A stretch of DNA of 64,000 nt from Oscillospiraceae bacterium (lineage in GTDB: Bacteria > Bacillota > Clostridia > Oscillospirales > Oscillospiraceae): positions 62,001 through 126,000 of the forward strand of contig JAETNP010000001.1 in the NCBI GenBank assembly GCA_021768185.1, given 5' to 3'. This document shows, in pieces, positions 49,489 to 56,793 of the stretch. Position 1 is the first letter of the stretch. Each line of letters begins with the position of its first letter. Under the pieces are notes generated by a model, which was not told the origin of the DNA, searched no databases, and saw nothing but the letters and a program-made list of their open reading frames with translations. The position numbers and the translations under genes were made by a program.

Positions 49489-49566
49489 GCAGCCGGTCGA
49501 GCATAGAGCGTCAGCCCCACAGCACCTGGCTTTGCGTCCCATCGTTTCCAATGGTTTGCCGCACAC
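49489..49566 (-). ncRNA. Cyclic di-GMP-I (GEMM-I) riboswitch-like aptamer, copy 1 (distal)
   Basis: On the minus strand GTGTGCGGCAAACCATT (from 49566), GGAAAC loop, then GATGGGACGCAAAGCC ending at 49528. This is an exact match to the conserved core of GEMM-I aptamers. The 3' half CTATGCTCGACCGGCTGC closes it at about 49489. It abuts copy 2 directly, giving a tandem arrangement in the leader of the SLH surface-protein gene. Tandem GEMM-I aptamers are known and sharpen the response to c-di-GMP. Confidence 0.85.
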
Positions 49567-49743
49567 CTTTTACTGGGTTTATTCCCTCCGCCCCCGGTGC
49601 CCTTGACGGATGGCTTCGCCATTGGCGGACACTGCTTGCAGCATGAACCTCCCCCTTCAGAATCATATCGTCGTGCTTTCGTTTGGACATATATACCGCC
49701 CGGCCTTCCCCGAGGGAATGGAAGATACGGGAGTATATCCGCA

Positions 49744-50224
49744 TTAGTTGGCAGCCTGGGCGTACTCGGCCAGAAACGGCTGGTATAATTCTTCCTCGGC
49801 CCGCTTCCGGGCCTTGGCGGCATCCTCAAATTCTTTGTAGCTGCCCAGATAATAACGTGTGCCCTTGAAGCAGATCGAAGCCCGCCACCTTTGCTTCCGG
49901 GAGAGCCAATCTACGCCGGGCACCCCGCTGGTATTATTGCAGCGCACCGTTCCGGCCCGGATCATCTCTACGCAGGTACCATCCACATAGGTCAGGCTGG
50001 CCCGCCCCGATTTCGGCAGGAGGAGCGCCGAAGTGTTCCCTGTCGCATCCGCAGGAGGTCCGATGCCCGTCCCGCAGCCGCATGGTGGTTACTATCGCTT
50101 CCTGCCCGCAGTCACAGCGACACCGCCACGCGGTACGGCTTCCGATATTCTCCGCCGGAGCCAGTACGATGAGTTTTCCGAACCTCTGCCCGGTTAAATT
50201 CAGCTTTTTTCTCGAATGGCCCAC
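49744..50224 (-). pseudogene. AP2-domain DNA-binding protein, frameshifted
   Basis: Two frames give one protein. The first starts at the GTG at 50224 with an AGGAGGG site: SRKKLNLTGQRFGKLIVLAP, then WRCRCDCGQEAIVTTMRLRD and HRTSCGCDRE. The second, at 49986-49744, continues VDGTCVEMIRAGTVRCNNTS, GVPGVDWLSRKQRWRASICF, then KGTRYYLGSYKEFEDAAKAR. The join is SGRASLTYVDG, so one base has shifted at about 50000-50040. The product is a typical phage or mobile-element AP2 protein (Cys-rich N-terminus, AP2 fold, C-terminal helix). Its ribosome site begins exactly at the left inverted repeat of the putative invertible segment. Programmed frameshifting cannot be excluded. Confidence 0.75.
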
Positions 50225-50238
50225 AGCTACTGCCCTCC

Positions 50239-50262
50239 TGTTGACAAAATTTCCATTTTGTC
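50239..50262. repeat. Left inverted repeat (IR-L) of a putative invertible segment
   Basis: A 24 bp site starting TGTTGACAAAATTTCC and ending TTTTGTC. Its reverse complement occurs at 50463-50486 with 23 of 24 identical bases. It lies immediately upstream of the ribosome site of the AP2 ORF. Confidence 0.85.
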
Positions 50263-50462
50263 ACAAAGCTGCAGGTTTTTAGGCAGATAAAAATGCAGTT
50301 ATGCAAAAAAAGCGCAAAAACCAAAGGGCTGCGATAAAAATTTTTTTGCAGTCCTAAGATTTTTGAGCTTTTTTTCGTTAATTCGCTGATTTTTAGGAAG
50401 CTATCTTCCCTTTTGATTTGGTTGTGCTATAATGATTACGTATGTATGACAGAAAATGAAGG
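50263..50462. promoter_or_regulatory. Putative invertible 200 bp promoter segment
   Basis: An AT-rich segment, in sharp contrast to the GC-rich surroundings, bounded by IR-L and IR-R. It carries no coding frame but has an extended -10 promoter. In the orientation given the promoter reads right, antisense to the recombinase gene. After inversion it would read left into the AP2 ORF and onward to the riboswitch and SLH gene. Confidence 0.7.
50425..50433 (+). promoter_or_regulatory. Extended -10 promoter inside the invertible segment
   Basis: TGCTATAAT (50425-50433), a perfect -10 with a TG extension. The -35 region (50405-50410, TCTTCC) is poor. Predicted start near 50440, reading to the right. 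Confidence 0.6.
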
Positions 50463-50486
50463 GACAAAATGGAAATTCTGTCAACA
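50463..50486. repeat. Right inverted repeat (IR-R) of a putative invertible segment
   Basis: A 24 bp site starting GACAAAATGGAAATTCTG and ending TCAACA, inverted relative to IR-L with one mismatch. It ends 8 bp before the stop codon of the tyrosine recombinase gene. Confidence 0.85.
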
Positions 50487-50494
50487 TGACGAAG

Positions 50495-51331
50495 CTACGT
50501 AACTAACCCCAGCTTTTCCAGCTGCCGGACGTGCTCCGCCCCGGAGGTCATAAGGTAAATCCGTGTGGTGTTGATGGAAGAGTGCCCCAGAACGTCTGCC
50601 AGCTTCACGATGTCCCGGCAGGCTTTATAAAATACCGTAGCAAACAGATGGCGGAGATTATGGGGGAATACTTTCGACGGCTCCACTCCGGCCTTTTTGC
50701 ACAGGGCCTTCATCTCCCGCCAGATTTGCCTGCGGGAGACCGGGTTACCGTTTCTGGTGAGAAATATCTCTCCGGAGACGGTTCTTTGTTTTTGGGCGTA
50801 CTTGAGAAGCTTGCGGCAGAGCTTCGCCGGAAGCAAAATACTCCGGACCTTACCCTTTAGACTTACCTCCGCCCGGCCCTTCTGCACGGCTTCCACGGTG
50901 ATATACCGTACCTCCGAGACGCGGATGCCAACAGCACAGATGGTTTCCATCAGCAAAACAAGCCGTTCCTGGCCCCGCTCCGCCGCAGTGTCGAGGAGCT
51001 TCTGATATTCGGCGCGGGTCAGTTCACGGTTCTGATCGCGAAACGCCTTCCGCTGAACCCGGAGGAATTTGATTTTGCAGTCCTCCCGGCCCAAGGATCT
51101 CAGCAGGTTGTTAGCGGCGGAGAGCATAGAGTTGATGGTGGCGGGAGCATAGCCCTCCTTGACCAGATGCTCCCGCCAGGCGGCGGTATTTTCTTTGCTC
51201 AGCTCCCGGCTTCCCAGCCAGGCGGCAAACCCGGCGGCGTCGCGGAGATATTTGCCGACGGTAGCGGGAGAGCGATCCTCGCGGGTCAAATCCAGCAGGA
51301 ATGCATCCAATTCGCGCTTAGCAATGGTCAT
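50495..51331 (-). CDS. Tyrosine recombinase (site-specific integrase/invertase type)
   Basis: 278 residues, complete. The N-terminal SAM-like core-binding domain is about 1-95 (ELDAFLLDLTREDRSPATVG; ENTAAWREHLVKEGYAPATI). The catalytic domain has Arg in CAVGIRVSEVR, Lys in LKGKVRSILL, H-x-x-R in FPHNLRHLFA, His in LGHSSI and the nucleophile Tyr in TTRIYLMTSG. The compact size without an arm-binding domain fits XerC/D-like resolvases and phase-variation invertases (RecV/FimB-like) more than ICE integrases. Its 3' end lies 8 bp from IR-R, which makes the 50239-50486 segment its natural substrate. A short GGACAAAAT reappears upstream of its start at 51374-51382. Confidence 0.9.
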   Translation of the reverse strand: MTIAKRELDAFLLDLTREDRSPATVGKYLRDAAGFAAWLGSRELSKENTAAWREHLVKEGYAPATINSMLSAANNLLRSLGREDCKIKFLRVQRKAFRDQNRELTRAEYQKLLDTAAERGQERLVLLMETICAVGIRVSEVRYITVEAVQKGRAEVSLKGKVRSILLPAKLCRKLLKYAQKQRTVSGEIFLTRNGNPVSRRQIWREMKALCKKAGVEPSKVFPHNLRHLFATVFYKACRDIVKLADVLGHSSINTTRIYLMTSGAEHVRQLEKLGLVT

Positions 51332-51491
51332 AAAGAGTCCTCCTTTGTATGATACCTATAGTTTCACACAAAAGAGGACAAAATTGCAGATACAATATAA
51401 AATTTTGAGGACAATTCGCCGTATAAAAGATGTCCCGCTTTCCTTTCACGCCCCCAATGACGTCAAACCTGCAGAGGCAGGAACCGGCCCT

Positions 51492-52406
51492 CTACCCCTG
51501 GGGCTTCACTGCCACACTCTCTACCGGAATGCTTCCAAACATTTCAAGCTCCTCGCCGTCAGCAAGGAGACGGAGTTCCGTAATGGAGTCCAGCGAATAG
51601 AGGGAGTCCGCCAGAGACCATAGGGCCATCCGCTGCGTCTGCTCATCCGCCGGAAGCATGGCCAGGGACGACGCCGGAAGGCTTACATAGCAGATCCCGC
51701 TGTCCACCCGGACATAGTTGACCTCGAATCCGTCGGGGAGAGCCCGCAGCAGATCCCGGCTCTCCGGGCCCTCCAGCAGGGCCGCCACTAAGGCCTCCGC
51801 CAGGGTCTGGCCCTCGTACAGAGAGATCATCCGGTTTTCTGCGGCCAGCGCCCCGTCGGCGTTGAGAAAATACAGACTGATTTCCACCGTCTGCAATACG
51901 TCGCCCATGTCGGCAAGCAGCACATCGCGCTCATAGAAAACCTGCTTGGGCTGCTGACCCAGCGGGCGGCCCTGGGCAGTGACCGTCACCGCCCTGACGC
52001 TCTCCAGCGCCGTGAGGGACAGCGTCAGGCAGTAGTCCGCCAGGGTCAGCTCCACTCCGGAGAGATCCCGGAATTCGCCGCTGAAATCCACATAGGCCGT
52101 CCGGTCCCGAAGCTCCAGATCCAGCAGCTCCATGCCCTCCGGCATGGGGCTGAACATCACGCCATCCGCAGGTCCCTCGATCAGGCGCTCCACTACGGCC
52201 CGGGCCTCCGTCAGGCTGTCCGCGCCCTCCGGCAGCGCCAGGTCTTCCCATTTGGCCGCGATGCGGTCTCCGCCCTGGGCCTCGTCCGCCGGAAGCAGGT
52301 AGTAGAGCAGCGTGCCCGTCTCCCCCTGCTCCGGTTCGGCAGGGGCGGCGCAGGCCGACAGAACCGCCGAAGCCGCCAGCAGAACGGCCAGGTTTCTCCT
52401 CTTCAC
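51492..52406 (-). CDS. GerMN-domain lipoprotein
   Basis: 304 residues with a lipoprotein signal (VLLAASAVLSACAAP, Cys at 19). Two GerMN domains follow: about 30-150 with LTEARAVVERLIEGPADGVM, SPMPEGMELLDLELRDRTAY and VDFSGEF; about 170-290 with LYEGQTLAEALVAALLEGPE, LPDGFEVNYVRVDSGICYVS. GerMN domains occur in the sporulation protein GerM and in LpqB-type partners of sensor kinases. The start overlaps the stop of the sensor kinase gene by 4 bp, so an extracytoplasmic role modulating that kinase, as LpqB does for MtrB, is a reasonable guess. Confidence 0.88.
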   Translation of the reverse strand: MKRRNLAVLLAASAVLSACAAPAEPEQGETGTLLYYLLPADEAQGGDRIAAKWEDLALPEGADSLTEARAVVERLIEGPADGVMFSPMPEGMELLDLELRDRTAYVDFSGEFRDLSGVELTLADYCLTLSLTALESVRAVTVTAQGRPLGQQPKQVFYERDVLLADMGDVLQTVEISLYFLNADGALAAENRMISLYEGQTLAEALVAALLEGPESRDLLRALPDGFEVNYVRVDSGICYVSLPASSLAMLPADEQTQRMALWSLADSLYSLDSITELRLLADGEELEMFGSIPVESVAVKPQG

Positions 52407-53833
52407 AGCTCTTCCTCCCCCCTCTCCACGCTGCTGGGCAGAGTCACAATAAATCGGGTGCCGCCGCCCTCCACGTTCTCCGCACGGATGGCCCCGCCCC
52501 GCCGGCTCACCGTGTCGCTGACAATGCTCAGGCCCAGGCCGGTGCCGCCCGCAGCCCGGGAGCGGGCCTTGTCCACCCGGTAGAACCGCTTGAACACGTT
52601 GGATAGTTCGCTGGCGGGGATCCCGATGCCGTTATCCTCTACCGTAATGATGGCGGTCTCCTCCCCGGGCTCCGCCGTGATGCGGACATAGCCTCCGGGG
52701 CGGTTGTATTTGATGGCGTTCTCCGCCAGATTGTAGAGGATCTGGTGCAGTTCTCCCTCGGTGGCCAGCACCACCGCGCCGGTGATACTCACAATGAGCA
52801 GATCCACTCCCTTCTCCTCCGCCACGGGACGGAGCATCCGGACCACCCGCTCCAGCACCGGGGCCACCTCCACCAGTCTGGGAGGCTCCGTTACGCCGCT
52901 GTCCAGACGGGTCAGGCGCAGCAGGTCCTCCGTGATGCGGCTCAGGCGCTCCGCTTCATTGCCGATGTCACTGACGAATTCCCGGGCGGTAGCGTTGTCC
53001 ATGTTCTCGTTCTGAAGAATGGAATCTGTCAGCAGCCGGATAGCCGCCAAAGGCGTTTTCAGTTCGTGGGAGGCGTCGGAGACGAACTGCCGCCGGGCGC
53101 TCTCCGTCTCTTGCAGGCGGTCCACCAGGTCGTTGAATTCCCCGGCAATCTGGGTGAACTCGTCATGACCGGAGAGTACTGCCCGCTGGTTATAGGCTCC
53201 CTCCCGAACGCCTCGGATGGCGGACTGAAGGCTGTTCAGCCGCCGGGTCAGCTGCCGGGCAAAAATCGCGCTGAGCATAACCACCAGAGCCGCAATACCG
53301 ATAGAGATGCTCAGCAGGGTGCTGCTGAGATTCTCCAGCAGAGAGGCCTGCTGGGTGTCGTACTCGTAGACGTACACGCCGCCGATGATCTGATTGCGGT
53401 AGAGCACCGGCTGGGCGGCGGAAGAGTGGAAGACCCCCTCCTTATAGACGCTGTACGCCTCGCTGTTCCCCCGCAGGGCCTCCACCAGCTCGTTGTAGAA
53501 TACGTACCGGCCCACCGCGCTGCCCACCTCACGGGTGTCGTAGAGCACCTTCCCGAAGGGGTCGGAAACGATGGCACGGGAAATACCGGCCACGTCCACA
53601 TTGGACAGGGCCTGTCCCACATTCTCCTCCGTCAGCTCATCCAGGCCGGACACGGCGGCGTTCAGCACGGCGGCACTGCTGAGGAGGCTGCTGCACTTGG
53701 ACTGGAACACCAGATCCTCGCTGACCAGCAGCGGATAGGTGTTCATCAGAACCATCACCACCAGCAGCATCGCCAGATAGCTGGCGCTGATTTTCAGCTG
53801 TAAGGAAATCCTACCCTTTAAAATAGTAGCCAA
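52403..53833 (-). CDS. Sensor histidine kinase with HAMP domain
   Basis: 476 codons. Membrane segment about 15-32, an extracellular domain about 33-160, a second membrane segment about 167-188, then a HAMP domain (ARQLTRRLNSLQSAIRGVRE). The phospho-acceptor is in FVSDASHELKTPLAAIRLL. The ATPase part has the N box (YNLAENAIKYNRPGG), G1 (VEDNGIGIP), the F box (FKRFYRVDKARSR) and G2 (GGTGLGLSIV). The start is doubtful: the first possible codon is TTG at 53833, overlapping the response regulator by 23 bp, and no ATG is available before ISLQLKISASYLAML. A rarer start near 53806 after AAAGGGTAGG is possible. It is the partner of the regulator at 53811. Confidence 0.9.
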   Translation of the reverse strand: MATILKGRISLQLKISASYLAMLLVVMVLMNTYPLLVSEDLVFQSKCSSLLSSAAVLNAAVSGLDELTEENVGQALSNVDVAGISRAIVSDPFGKVLYDTREVGSAVGRYVFYNELVEALRGNSEAYSVYKEGVFHSSAAQPVLYRNQIIGGVYVYEYDTQQASLLENLSSTLLSISIGIAALVVMLSAIFARQLTRRLNSLQSAIRGVREGAYNQRAVLSGHDEFTQIAGEFNDLVDRLQETESARRQFVSDASHELKTPLAAIRLLTDSILQNENMDNATAREFVSDIGNEAERLSRITEDLLRLTRLDSGVTEPPRLVEVAPVLERVVRMLRPVAEEKGVDLLIVSITGAVVLATEGELHQILYNLAENAIKYNRPGGYVRITAEPGEETAIITVEDNGIGIPASELSNVFKRFYRVDKARSRAAGGTGLGLSIVSDTVSRRGGAIRAENVEGGGTRFIVTLPSSVERGEEEL

Positions 53834-54488
53834 CTCCCCACTTGGTCAGAATATATTCCGGCTCCGCCGGCTGCCGCTCCAGCTTCTCCCGCAGGCGGCG
53901 GATGTGGACGTCCACCGTCCGGTAGTCGCCGGTGTAGCTGTAGCCCCACACCACGTTCATGAGGTTCTCCCGGCTGTATACCCGCCGGGGATTTTTCATC
54001 AGCAGCTCGATGAGATCATACTCCTTGGCGGTCAGCTCCACCACCTCGCCGTCCCGGATGGCGACCCGCTGCTCCGTATCCAGGGTCAGGTCGCCCACGG
54101 TGATCTGGCTTTTCCCCGGGGCGGCGCTTCCGGTGGCCCGGCGGAGCATGGCCCGGATGCGGGCCTTCAGCTCCAGGATATTGAATGGCTTGGTGATGTA
54201 GTCGTCCGCCCCGCACTCGAAGCCGATGATTTTATCCGTGTCCTCGCTGCGGGCGGTGAGCATAATGATGGGCACGTTGGAGAACTCCCGGATGCGCATA
54301 CACGCCTCCAGGCCGTCGATTTCCGGCATCATCAGGTCCAGGATGATAAGATCAAAGCCTCCTGCGCGGGCCAGCTCCACCGCCGCCGCTCCGTCGTAGG
54401 CGCACTCAACCTGGTAGCCCTCGTTCTCCAGGTTGAATTTGATTCCCTTCACCAACAGGCGCTCGTCGTCTACTACCAATATTTTCAT
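53811..54488 (-). CDS. Response regulator, OmpR/PhoB family
   Basis: 225 residues from the ATG at 54488 (AAGGAG at 5 bases). The receiver domain reads ILVVDDERLLVKG, with the phospho-acceptor in LIILDLMMPEIDG and the Lys in DDYITKPFNILELK. The winged helix reads LTAKEYDLIELLMKNPRRVY and ENLMNVVWGYSYTGDYRTVD, with recognition helix VDVHIRRLREKLE. It resembles the WalR/PhoP/ResD branch that controls cell envelope or stress genes. It is the first gene of the three-gene unit with the kinase and the GerMN lipoprotein. Confidence 0.92.
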   Translation of the reverse strand: MKILVVDDERLLVKGIKFNLENEGYQVECAYDGAAAVELARAGGFDLIILDLMMPEIDGLEACMRIREFSNVPIIMLTARSEDTDKIIGFECGADDYITKPFNILELKARIRAMLRRATGSAAPGKSQITVGDLTLDTEQRVAIRDGEVVELTAKEYDLIELLMKNPRRVYSRENLMNVVWGYSYTGDYRTVDVHIRRLREKLERQPAEPEYILTKWGVGYYFKG

Positions 54489-55199
54489 AGGCACTCCTTT
54501 TCTTTTCCTCCAACAGAGATTTATCTTTTCTGCCGCGTTCCACGCGGCACGACAGTTGTTTCTCGTCGATAGCCCGGGGGCTTCTCGCCCCCGGACTCCT
54601 CGCCTACTTTTCGCACCCGCGAAAAGTAGGCAAAAGCGGGCTTAAACCTTGCGGTTTAAGAATCCCTGAATTACGGGGGAGTTTAGTTTTGCGCCCGAGG
54701 CACAGTCAGTTTTGTCTAAACTTACTACCGTCCGCTTCGTTCCTCTTATGCGCCTATTTTAGCGTGGTCATCGGTGACCCCTACCGTGTGGCGGGGCTAA
54801 CTCCCCGGGGTGCGTAACAGAGGCTTCCCCGTTTCACCCAAAGTTCTGGCGATGGACGAGCACTGGTTATAGCAGCGGCGCTGCAGCGAAATCTATCGTT
54901 AGAATCCGTGGGTAGCCGCAGAAGTCCGGCGCACCAACGAAAAATTGAGGGTAGAACCAAATTTGGTACGTCGGAGCGCAAATAAACATCCCCGTAATCC
55001 AGGAGGATTCTTAAGGAACGTAGTTCCTTAAGCGCTCTTTTGTTACTTTTCCCGCGCGGGAAAAGTAAGCCCCGCCGCCCGTAAAGCGCCGCAAGCGGCG
55101 CTTTTAGCGCTAAGCCCGCCGCAGGCGGGCCCACGGGCGAGGCGGCAAAAGTTGCTTTTAGAACCAAGCGGAGGCGGCGCGCAGCGCCGCAAATAAAAG
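54489..55199. other. Palindrome-rich non-coding spacer
   Basis: About 710 bp without a supported gene; the frames in it are arginine/proline-rich artefacts. It contains many GC-rich inverted repeats: GCCTACTTTTCGC with GCGAAAAGTAGGC (54602-54631), CTTAAACC with GGTTTAAG around 54641-54660, CTTAAGGAAC with GTTCCTTAAG (55010-55032), TTACTTTTCCCGC with GCGGGAAAAGTAA around 55043-55068, and small stems at 55086-55127. This looks like a degenerate non-coding repeat element (REP/MITE-like) or a structured leader. No RNA family is recognised. Confidence 0.55.
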
Positions 55200-55228
55200 T
55201 TGAACTTCCCAAAAGAATTTGCTATACT
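55200..55228 (+). promoter_or_regulatory. Promoter of the D,D-carboxypeptidase gene
   Basis: TTGAAC (55200-55205), 17 bp spacer, TATACT (55223-55228), about 69 bp before the ATG. Confidence 0.7.
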
Positions 55229-55296
55229 ATAGGCAAAGCTCCCCCAGGGAAGCACGCCCCTTTTTACCAGTATACCATATTCTTGGAGAGAATGAT

Positions 55297-56742
55297 ATGA
55301 AAATTCGCCGTTTTTGCGCTCTTTTTTTTGCCCTGTTCCTGCTCCTCTCCCTCCCTGCCCCCGCCCTGGCCGCCGAAGCGCCCCAGGAACCTCCCCAGGA
55401 GCAGGGCGAGGAACCGGCAGTACCTGAGGAACCCACGGAGCCGGAGGAACCCGCCGAATTCAGCGTGGCGGCCAAGGCCGCCCTGCTTATCGACCCGGAT
55501 ACGGAAGAAATTCTCTACGAACAAAACATCCACGAACGCCTCTACCCCGCCAGCGTCACCAAAATCATGACCTGCCTGCTGGTGCTGGAGGCCATCGAGG
55601 ACGGCAGACTCACCCGGGATACGGTCCTTACCGCCTCGGAAACCGCTATCTCCGCCGTCCCCCCGGATGGGAGCAACGTGGGCATCAAGGTGGGCGAGGA
55701 ACTGACGGTAGATGAACTGCTCTACTGCATCATGCTCTCCTCCGCCAACGAGGGGTGCAACATGCTGGCGGAGGCCATCGACGGGTCCATCTCCGCTTTT
55801 GTGGCGCGCATGAACCAGAAAGCACGGGATCTGGGGTGCGAAGACACCAGCTTCTGCAACACCAACGGTCTGCCCGATGTGAATCACTACACTACCGCCT
55901 GGGATCTGTACCTCATCACCAAGGAGGCCTGCACCTATCCCGACTTCATGCCCCTGGTGGACACCATCTACCATCAGGTGCCCGCCACCAATATGGCCGA
56001 GCCCCGGGAGCTCTACACCACCAACTACCTTATTTCCAGTTATAAGACCAACTATTACATCTATCAGGGCGCTCACGGCATCAAGACCGGCTCCACCAGC
56101 GCGGCGGGCCACTGCCTGGTCTCCTCCGCTACAAGGGACGACCGGAATCTGCTGTCGGTGGTGCTGGGCGCGGACCGGGTAGTGACGCCCGAGATCACCC
56201 TGACCTACAGCTTCATCGAAACCGCCAAGCTTTTCGACCACGGCTTCGACGACTTTGACCGCAAGGTCCTTCTGGCCGCCGACGAGCTGGTGGGCGAGGT
56301 GGGCGTGGAGCTCTCCCAACAGCAGAACACGGTGAAGGTCCACCCCTCCCTGGAGATCGAGCGTCTGGTCCCTGCGGACCTGGACCCTGTGAAGGATGTT
56401 GACCGGATCATCACCTACGAGGCCGAAAGCGTGGAGGCCCCCGTGACCAAGGGACAGGTCATGGGACACATCACCCTCCAGAGCGGCGACACCATCTATG
56501 GCACGGCGGACCTGCTGGCAGATGAGGACGTGGCCGTCTCCCGCCTGCTGGTCTTCCGCCGGGATCTGCTGGACTTCCTCCACAAGCCCACCCTCTGGAT
56601 CGTTCTGGGCGCTTCCGGCGCGGTCATCATTCTGCTGGTGATTCTGCGGGCCATTTTCAAGTCCAGACGCCGCAGCAGCTACAACCGCCGTCAGGCGGCC
56701 CGGAAGAGCGGCTCCAGTGGATATCGGGGCAGAAGGCGATAA
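55297..56742 (+). CDS. D-alanyl-D-alanine carboxypeptidase (PBP5/DacF type)
   Basis: 481 residues from the ATG at 55297 (GGAGAG site). The signal peptide is residues 1-26, followed by a Glu/Pro-rich linker (about 27-62) and the penicillin-binding peptidase domain. The catalytic Ser and Lys are in PASVTKIM (about residue 86), S-x-N is in LSSANEG (about 150), and K-T-G is in HGIKTGST (about 265). A PBP5 C-terminal beta domain follows (about 330-405). A membrane helix lies at about 433-452 (LWIVLGASGAVIILLVILRAI) with a basic tail. It trims the terminal D-Ala from wall pentapeptides. In Clostridia such DacF-like enzymes serve vegetative or spore peptidoglycan. Confidence 0.93.
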   Translation: MKIRRFCALFFALFLLLSLPAPALAAEAPQEPPQEQGEEPAVPEEPTEPEEPAEFSVAAKAALLIDPDTEEILYEQNIHERLYPASVTKIMTCLLVLEAIEDGRLTRDTVLTASETAISAVPPDGSNVGIKVGEELTVDELLYCIMLSSANEGCNMLAEAIDGSISAFVARMNQKARDLGCEDTSFCNTNGLPDVNHYTTAWDLYLITKEACTYPDFMPLVDTIYHQVPATNMAEPRELYTTNYLISSYKTNYYIYQGAHGIKTGSTSAAGHCLVSSATRDDRNLLSVVLGADRVVTPEITLTYSFIETAKLFDHGFDDFDRKVLLAADELVGEVGVELSQQQNTVKVHPSLEIERLVPADLDPVKDVDRIITYEAESVEAPVTKGQVMGHITLQSGDTIYGTADLLADEDVAVSRLLVFRRDLLDFLHKPTLWIVLGASGAVIILLVILRAIFKSRRRSSYNRRQAARKSGSSGYRGRRR

Positions 56743-56752
56743 CTGCATCCAT

Positions 56753-56791
56753 AAAAGAGAGACGCGAAGCACCGCTTCGCGTCTCTCTTTT
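56753..56791. terminator. Bidirectional terminator between dacF-like and cbiB genes
   Basis: AAAAGAGAGACGCGAAGC (56753-56770) pairs perfectly with GCTTCGCGTCTCTCTTTT (56774-56791), loop ACC. It serves the two convergent genes. Confidence 0.9.
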
Positions 56792-56793
56792 GT

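Noticed and set aside
49600..49660. Possible third c-di-GMP aptamer
   Set aside because: GGATGGCTTCGCCATTGGCGG is loosely similar but lacks GGCAAACC and GGACGCAAAGCC.
49511..49744. 77-codon minus-strand ORF starting MSKRKHDDMILKGEVHAASS
   Set aside because: Its second half runs through the distal aptamer and there is no recognised domain; a short peptide cannot be excluded but is not supported.
54781..55212. 143-codon minus-strand ORF
   Set aside because: Arginine/alanine-rich artefact of the palindromic spacer.
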